Assembly (NCBI GenBank): GCA_910586105.1
Contig: CAJUGU010000086.1
Location: 1 to 17,219 of the forward strand
Reading direction: 5' to 3'
DNA: 17,219 nucleotides
From: an uncultured Eubacteriales bacterium
Lineage (GTDB): Bacteria > Bacillota > Clostridia > Oscillospirales > Butyricicoccaceae
This document shows, piece by piece, positions 13,155 to 17,219 of this stretch (the first letter of the stretch is position 1; each line of letters begins with the position of its first letter). A model generated the notes under the pieces. It did not search any database. It was not told where the DNA came from and saw nothing but the letters and a program-made list of their open reading frames with translations. The translations under genes and the position numbers were made by a program.

Positions 13155-14126
13155 ATGAAGATCGGGGATGTTTCCCTGCCCGGCCGCGCGCTGCTGGCCC
13201 CTATGGCAGGCGTGACCGACCGCGCCTTCCGGCAGATCTGCCGCGAGCTCGGCGCAGCGCTGACGACCACGGAAATGGTGTCTACCAAAGCGCTGTGGTA
13301 CAACGATAAAAAATCGGCGCGCCTCCTCTCCCTCGCGGAGAACGAGCACCCCGCCGCCGCGCAGATTTTCGGATCCGATCCAGGGACGATGGCCTGGGGC
13401 GCGCAGAAAGCGGTCGAGCTTTCCGGCTGCGCGATCGTCGATATCAATATGGGCTGCCCCGCGCCCAAGATCGTCAACAACGGCGACGGCTCCGCGCTGA
13501 TGAAGTCCCCCGCGCTCGCCGGCCGCATCGTGGAAGCCGTCCGGCAGGCCGTCCCCGTCCCGGTGACGGTCAAGTTCCGTCTCGGCTGGGACGACCGCAG
13601 CCGGAATTACCGGGAATTCGCCCGGATCGTCGAACAGTCCGGCGCAGACGCGATCGCCGTCCATGGCCGTACCCGGGCGCAGCAATACGAAGGCTCCGCC
13701 GATTGGGACGCCATCGCTGAGGTCAAAGCCGCCGCCGGCATCCCGGTGATCGCGAATGGGGACGCCGCCACGCCCGAAGCCGCCCTTGCGCTGCTCCGGC
13801 ACACCGGCGCGGACGCCGTCATGATCGGGCGCGGCGCGCTCGGCGACCCCTGGATCTTCCAGCGCGTCAACGCGCTTCTGTCCGGGCAGGAGCCTCCGCC
13901 GCTGCCGCCGCTGCGCGAGCGCCTTGCCGTCGCGGTGCGTCAGATCGAGCTTGCGGCCGAATGTAAGGGCGAGCGCGTCGCGATGCTGGAAGCGCGCAAG
14001 CATGTGAATTGGTATTTGAAAAATACCGCCGGGCTGAAGGCGTTCAAGGTTCGGGTATCCCAGCTTTCGCGGCTGGACGAACTTCACGCGCTGGCGGATG
14101 CGATCTGCGATGCGGCGCGCACCTGA
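13155..14126 (+). CDS. dusB: tRNA-dihydrouridine synthase
   Basis: A 323-residue flavoenzyme that reduces specific uridines in the D-loop of tRNA, using FMN and NADPH. Family marks: LLAPMAGVTDRAFR (13-26) at the N-terminal barrel, the catalytic Cys101 in NMGCPAPKIVNNGDGSALM, VKFRLGWD (139-146), HGRTRAQQYEG (170-180), IPVIANGD, and the FMN-phosphate site VMIGRGALGDPWIF. Length and motifs fit the DusB-type enzymes of Firmicutes. The ATG at 13155 follows AAAGGGCGA; an upstream in-frame start at 13095 lies in the promoter. The sigma factor gene follows in the same direction after 81 bases without an evident terminator, so co-transcription is possible. Confidence 0.95.
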   Translation: MKIGDVSLPGRALLAPMAGVTDRAFRQICRELGAALTTTEMVSTKALWYNDKKSARLLSLAENEHPAAAQIFGSDPGTMAWGAQKAVELSGCAIVDINMGCPAPKIVNNGDGSALMKSPALAGRIVEAVRQAVPVPVTVKFRLGWDDRSRNYREFARIVEQSGADAIAVHGRTRAQQYEGSADWDAIAEVKAAAGIPVIANGDAATPEAALALLRHTGADAVMIGRGALGDPWIFQRVNALLSGQEPPPLPPLRERLAVAVRQIELAAECKGERVAMLEARKHVNWYLKNTAGLKAFKVRVSQLSRLDELHALADAICDAART

Positions 14127-14207
14127 GCCGTTTTCGCTTGGGGATGGGAACCACGGTCCCGCTCCGGCGGGGCGTTTACCGGATATCGAACAAAAGGAGG
14201 TGGGGGC

Positions 14208-14816
14208 GTGGCTGATGAACAGGGCTTGATGCAGCGCGCTCGGAAAGGCGAAGTCGCTGCGTTTGAGCAGATCGTGCTCCTTTACGAACGCAAGGTCTAT
14301 GCGCTGGCCCTGCGCTCGACGGGATCGGAGGCCGACGCCGCCGACCTTGTGCAGGAAGTCTTTTTGCGCGCCTGGCGCTCGCTTGGAAAGTTCCGCGGTG
14401 ACAGCACGGTCTCGACCTGGCTGTACCGGATCACTATGAATCTATGCATCGATTTTTCCCGTCGGAAAAATTTCCAAACGACGCCGCTGGTCAATGAGGA
14501 AGGGGCCGCGCTGCCCTTGCCGGACACCCATCCGGGCAACTCGCCGGAGGCGGCGCTGGACAACCGCGAGCTTTCGCGGGAACTGCGGGCGGCGCTGGAT
14601 GAGCTGAGCGAAGAGCACCGGAAGATCGTGCTGCTGCGCGACGTTTCGGGGCTGAGCTATCAGGAGATCGGCAGGCTGCTTTCGCTGGAGGAAGGGACGG
14701 TCAAGTCCCGGCTTGCGCGCGCCCGCAGAAATTTGCGCGCTATTTTACAAAAACGAGGGAACATTCCGCTGCCCTCTGCGTCCAAAGGACAGGAAAGGAG
14801 GCAGGAGAATGGCTGA
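14208..14816 (+). CDS. ECF-type RNA polymerase sigma factor (SigW-like)
   Basis: A 202-residue sigma-70 family protein of the extracytoplasmic function group. Region 2 spans about 15-87, with DLVQEVFLRAWRSL (47-60) and STWLYRITMNLCID (69-82). Region 4 spans about 123-178, with the helix-turn-helix YQEIGRLLSLEEGTVKSRLARARRNL. The start is a GTG at 14208, 5 bases after an extended AAAGGAGGTGG site. Its last 8 bases overlap the start of the anti-sigma gene, the usual arrangement for a sigma/anti-sigma pair, with co-translation keeping the two balanced. The target regulon is unknown; envelope stress is the usual signal for such pairs. Confidence 0.95.
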   Translation: MADEQGLMQRARKGEVAAFEQIVLLYERKVYALALRSTGSEADAADLVQEVFLRAWRSLGKFRGDSTVSTWLYRITMNLCIDFSRRKNFQTTPLVNEEGAALPLPDTHPGNSPEAALDNRELSRELRAALDELSEEHRKIVLLRDVSGLSYQEIGRLLSLEEGTVKSRLARARRNLRAILQKRGNIPLPSASKGQERRQENG

Positions 14817-15939
14817 ATGCGAAAAAATGATGGAGCTGTGCGAGGAATCGATCGACCGCACGCTCACCCCGGAGGAGCAGGAACTGCTGGAGCGGCATTT
14901 AAGCGTTTGCCCAGGCTGTGCAGCCTATCTTGCCGACCTGCAATTTATGACGGCGGCGCTTTTGGAGGAACCGGCGTTCCCGGACAGCCTGCATGCTTCA
15001 ATCATGGCGGGCATTACGGAAGAAGCCAGCCGCACGGTCATCCAGACCCACCGGCCCAACCGGACGATGCCGGTGCTGGCGCTTCTGGCTGCGGCTGCGG
15101 CCTGCGTCGTGCTGGTGCTGTCGGGCGCGCTGGGCGACCGGCTGTACAATCTGGATCTGAGCCTTGCGGGCGGCGGCTCGTCGGGCGCTTCCTCGGACGC
15201 GGCCCCGTCTGTGGACGCGGGCGGCAGCGGCTTGGACGCGAGCGGCGGCGGCTTGGACGCGGATGACAGCGGCTTTGGCGCAAGCGACGGCGGCTTTGGC
15301 GCAGACAACAGCGGCTTTGACGCAAGTGGCGGCGGCTTGGACGCAAGCGACGGCGGCTTTGGCGCAGACAACAGCGGCTTTGACGCAAGCGGCGGCGGCT
15401 TGGACGCGGGCAACGATTTCAATGCGCAGAACTATGCGGCGGACACCGCGTCCGCGCCGAGCGACGGCAGCGAAGCCATTCGTGCGGACATCGAGCCATA
15501 CGCGGAGGAAGGCGCGCCAGTTTCGGAACCAGTGGAGGAGCGCAGCGCCAAGATGGGCGCCCGTTCGGGGGAACCGGCGCCGCGAGGCCTCACGGCGAAC
15601 GAAGCCGGCGCCTTGATGGGATCCACGGAATCCTCGCAAACACAAAGCAGCGCGGTATTACAGCCGCAGATCGCAGCTTTTATCTCGAACGTCATGGAAG
15701 GCGAAGTATTCGCGGCCTGTTACCTGGTTGAGGGGGGCTCGGACCTGCCGGAGATCGGGCAAGTGCAGCAGCGTGACGAGCACTTCGGCTACTACGTGGC
15801 GGACAACAGCCCCGCGCAGCTGGAAACGCTGCTGGACTCGTTAGAGAAAGCGGGCTGCACCGTGCAGACCTACGAAGAAGCGGGCGTCCTATTCAACGAA
15901 GAAGCGCACCGTGTGATCATCGTGATTCGCCTTGACTAA
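14809..15939 (+). CDS. Zinc-finger transmembrane anti-sigma factor with a heptapeptide-repeat linker
   Basis: A 376-residue protein. The N-terminal cytoplasmic domain has a ZAS-type zinc motif, with Cys11 and HLSVCPGC (His30, Cys34, Cys37), which would bind the cognate sigma factor. One membrane helix lies at about 88-106. The extracytoplasmic part begins with a Gly/Asp/Ser-rich region (121-205) containing nine copies of a 7-residue repeat. It ends in a small folded-looking domain (about 285-376: AAFISNVMEGEVFAACYLVEG; VIIVIRLD at the end) that I do not recognise; it may sense or be cleaved under stress. The ATG at 14809 follows AAGGAGG by 7 bases and overlaps the sigma gene by 8. A clear terminator lies about 155 bases downstream. 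Confidence 0.92.
   Translation: MAECEKMMELCEESIDRTLTPEEQELLERHLSVCPGCAAYLADLQFMTAALLEEPAFPDSLHASIMAGITEEASRTVIQTHRPNRTMPVLALLAAAAACVVLVLSGALGDRLYNLDLSLAGGGSSGASSDAAPSVDAGGSGLDASGGGLDADDSGFGASDGGFGADNSGFDASGGGLDASDGGFGADNSGFDASGGGLDAGNDFNAQNYAADTASAPSDGSEAIRADIEPYAEEGAPVSEPVEERSAKMGARSGEPAPRGLTANEAGALMGSTESSQTQSSAVLQPQIAAFISNVMEGEVFAACYLVEGGSDLPEIGQVQQRDEHFGYYVADNSPAQLETLLDSLEKAGCTVQTYEEAGVLFNEEAHRVIIVIRLD
15214..15402 (+). repeat. 21-bp coding repeat, nine copies, in the anti-sigma gene
   Basis: Encodes residues 136-198 as DAGGSGL, DASGGGL, DADDSGF, GASDGGF, GADNSGF, DASGGGL, DASDGGF, GADNSGF, DASGGGL. The GADNSGF-DASGGGL block is duplicated at a 63-bp spacing, with near-identical codons. 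This points to recent slippage expansion. Confidence 0.93.
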
Positions 15940-15941
15940 TG

Positions 15942-16045
15942 CCTGCGCGGCGGACGCCAAAGGGCTCCGCCCTTTGGAATCCCGGCCCCTGCGCGGGGCG
16001 GTGCCAGAGGGGCTCGCCCCTCTGGACTCCCATTTTCGCCCGCGG
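15942..16045 (+). repeat. Hairpin repeat units 5 and 6
   Basis: The first unit starts 3 bases after the anti-sigma stop: CCAAAGGGC (15957-15965) pairs with GCCCTTTGG (15969-15977). The second unit has CCAGAGGGG (16004-16012) paired with CCCCTCTGG (16017-16025), loop CTCG. Both are preceded by CTGCGCGG and followed by a C-rich stretch, in the same orientation as the gene. The remaining part of the 308-base gap holds a terminator (16093-16130) and the LURP-one leader. Confidence 0.85.
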
Positions 16046-16092
16046 GCGGGACGGGGGATCAGCCAGCCGCACAGTTCCACTATGCGTGCCGC

Positions 16093-16130
16093 ACCAGCCC
16101 GCCATTATGACAGCGGGCTGGTATTTTATT
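16093..16130 (+). terminator. Intrinsic terminator of the sigma/anti-sigma operon
   Basis: ACCAGCCCGC (16093-16102) pairs with GCGGGCTGGT (16113-16122) around a 10-base loop, followed by ATTTTATT. It lies downstream of the two hairpin repeats. Confidence 0.85.
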
Positions 16131-16247
16131 GCGTCGCACCATAGGATGGAAGTGCCCCGCTCTCCAAAGCGCTCCATACAACGTCCCGCAAGTCCAAGCG
16201 CGGAAAACTCCCCTCCCCACAGAAAACATCCCAAGGAGATGACCACC

Positions 16248-16715
16248 ATGAAACTGCTTTTCAAGCAACGCTTTTTTTCCTGGCTGGACAGCTACGACAT
16301 CTTTGATGAAGAAGGCCGCACGGTATACGTTGTCAAAGGTGAACTGAGCTGGGGCCACCGCCTGCAAATCTACGACGCGGTCGGCAATCCGCTTGGCCGG
16401 GTACAGGAACGTGTCCTCACCTGGCTACCCAAATTCGAGCTTTACGTCGGCAACCAGCTCGCAGGCCAGATCCAAAAGGAATTCACCCTCCTCCGTCCCC
16501 GTTTTCAGCTCGCTTGCTGCGGCTGGCAGGTCGAGGGTAATTTCCTGGAATGCGATTATCACGTGACCGACGGCAGCCGCACCGTCATGCGGCTTTCCAA
16601 GAAGATTTGGAACTGGACGGATACTTACATGATGGACATTGACCGCCCCGAAGACGCGCTCTACTGCCTGATGATCGTTCTGGCGATCGACGCCGTGAAA
16701 TGCTCCTCACATTGA
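16248..16715 (+). CDS. LURP-one-related (YxjI-like, tubby-fold) protein
   Basis: A 155-residue protein with the pattern of the LURP-one-related/YxjI family: KLLFKQRFFSWLDSYDIFDE at the N-terminus, YVVKGELSWGHRLQIYD (35-51), GNPLGRVQERVLTWLPKFEL, GQIQKEFTLLRPRFQL, and a hydrophobic C-terminal helix (CLMIVLAIDAV). The fold is a 12-stranded beta barrel around a central helix, like tubby and phospholipid scramblases, suggesting membrane-lipid association. The bacterial role is not established. The start is the ATG at 16248, 9 bases after AAGGAG. An ATG at 16239 in the same frame touches the ribosome site and is less likely. Both neighbours end in terminators, so it is a single-gene unit; no promoter was recognised. 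Confidence 0.88.
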   Translation: MKLLFKQRFFSWLDSYDIFDEEGRTVYVVKGELSWGHRLQIYDAVGNPLGRVQERVLTWLPKFELYVGNQLAGQIQKEFTLLRPRFQLACCGWQVEGNFLECDYHVTDGSRTVMRLSKKIWNWTDTYMMDIDRPEDALYCLMIVLAIDAVKCSSH

Positions 16716-16748
16716 GCCTGAGACGAAAAAGCCCTTTACAAGCATAAG

Positions 16749-16878
16749 AAAAGCCCCCCTGCCGCTCAAATGGGAATGAAAGCAACAGGGGAGAGGGTAT
16801 GATACACACCGGGCTGATGAAGGGGGACCCGATGCGATCGGCGGATAAAGTCCCCGGCGGAAAGCGCTCCCGCCGTCT
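16749..16878 (-). ncRNA. Candidate ~130-nt structured RNA
   Basis: A minus promoter (16885-16913) predicts a start near 16878. Helices in order on the RNA: 16870-16874 with 16856-16860; 16850-16855 with 16823-16828 (GTCCCC/GGGGAC on the plus strand), enclosing CCGAT/ATCGG (16829-16833 with 16837-16841). It ends in a terminator pairing 16782-16791 with 16756-16765 (two G-U pairs), followed by four T residues. No reading frame in it has a ribosome site. It runs toward the 3' end of the LURP-one gene. Confidence 0.45.
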
Positions 16879-16884
16879 GCCCGT

Positions 16885-16913
16885 ATTATATCACCCTTCC
16901 CCGGAAATAGCAA
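16885..16913 (-). promoter_or_regulatory. Promoter of the candidate structured RNA
   Basis: On the minus strand: -35 TTGCTA (16908-16913), a 17-bp spacer ending in TGA, and a perfect -10 TATAAT (16885-16890). Confidence 0.75.
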
Positions 16914-17206
16914 TATGCTTTACCGGGGATTTTTCACTTTTCCGCAAAATAAATCGCCCTTTTCAGGCAAAATCCAGCAAATCCTGTCAAAATCTGGAGC
17001 CATACCGTTTGCAGACCGCCCCGAATGACAGGCCGCGCTCAAGAGCGCGGTACCGGCGTCCATGTCAAAAGGGTTTTACCGCCCCCGGCTTTCGATCCAG
17101 CGTAGTGACCGATATATATTCAGCTCACGGCAGTTTCATGAAATTTCCAGTAATTTACAAAAGTAAGAATGGTTGATTCGAGCAGAAAGCATGGAGGATT
17201 TGACAG

Positions 17207-17219
17207 ATGATTTTTTATG
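17207..17219 (+). CDS. First codons of a gene cut by the right edge
   Basis: An ATG at 17207 follows GGAGG (17193-17197) by 9 bases and opens a frame reading MIFY before the window ends. Only the ribosome site and start can be seen; function cannot be judged. Confidence 0.4.

Larger units (their letters stand above)
16716..17206. other. 491-base intergenic region with a minus-strand RNA candidate
   Basis: No convincing protein gene. It holds the candidate RNA at 16749-16878 and its promoter. A hairpin CCGCGCTC (17033-17040)/GAGCGCGG (17043-17050) has no T-tract. From about 16900 to 17206 the composition is clearly more AT-rich than the coding regions, and I see no other element there. Confidence 0.5.

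Noticed and set aside
13098..14087. Long minus-strand open frame (329 codons) opposite dusB
   Set aside because: Complementary-frame shadow of dusB; composition rich in Arg, Gly and Asp, with no family motif.
14145..14180. ECF-type autoregulatory promoter upstream of the sigma gene (GGAACC then CGTTT)
   Set aside because: The spacing between the two boxes is about 20 bases, longer than the 15-17 expected, and GGGAACC may just be part of a GGGA/TCCC palindrome.
15214..15402. RTX-type calcium-binding nonapeptide repeats (a GGFGADNSG segment fits the pattern)
   Set aside because: The true period is 7 residues, not 9, so a beta-roll is not expected.
17085..17105. tRNA T-loop-like TTCGATCC
   Set aside because: No acceptor, D or anticodon arms can be built around it, and there is no CCA-proximal pairing.

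Overview
The window reads as a chromosomal segment of a high-GC, low-G+C-phylum-type anaerobe, most likely a gut clostridium of the Oscillospiraceae/Ruminococcaceae kind. The signs are strong AGGAGG-type ribosome sites, sigma-A promoters with exact 17-bp spacers beside GC-rich coding sequence, a SigW-like ECF sigma/anti-sigma pair, a YxjI/LURP-one protein, CPBP protease, DusB, and a short-chain dehydrogenase resembling clostridial bile-acid 7-alpha-hydroxysteroid dehydrogenases. The lineage call is an inference from gene style; no rRNA or tRNA gene was seen.

Layout. The left part (1-5704) is on the minus strand. It holds a 41-bp tandem repeat, a DAACS-family amino-acid symporter with its own promoter, an internally deleted epoxide hydrolase, a CPBP intramembrane protease, an 84-bp MITE-like palindrome, and a two-gene operon. 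That operon pairs a cytoplasmic ParB-like/BMP (nucleoside-binding-type) fusion protein with a small metallophosphoesterase through an ATGA overlap. A divergent promoter region (5705-5969) separates it from the plus-strand genes: a PilZ protein, aldose 1-epimerase (galM, TTG start), a nitrilase-superfamily amidohydrolase, a membrane-anchored metallophosphoesterase, and the 7-alpha-HSDH-like dehydrogenase.

The stretch 11119-11845 has no convincing protein gene but carries opposed promoters and strong terminators, which suggests an overlapping pair of non-coding RNAs. After it come a small membrane protein, a DedA-family protein, dusB, the ECF sigma factor and its anti-sigma factor (with a nine-copy heptapeptide linker), a LURP-one protein, a second candidate minus-strand RNA (about 16749-16878), and the first codons of a gene running off the right edge.

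Three things stand out. A family of GC-rich hairpin repeats fills several gene boundaries, and its stems show compensatory base changes. The ParB-like/BMP plus phosphoesterase operon looks like an intracellular ligand-sensing system rather than a transporter component. Several leaders contain structures that could control translation, the best being a possible pseudoknot that would bury the ribosome site of the 9136 phosphoesterase gene.
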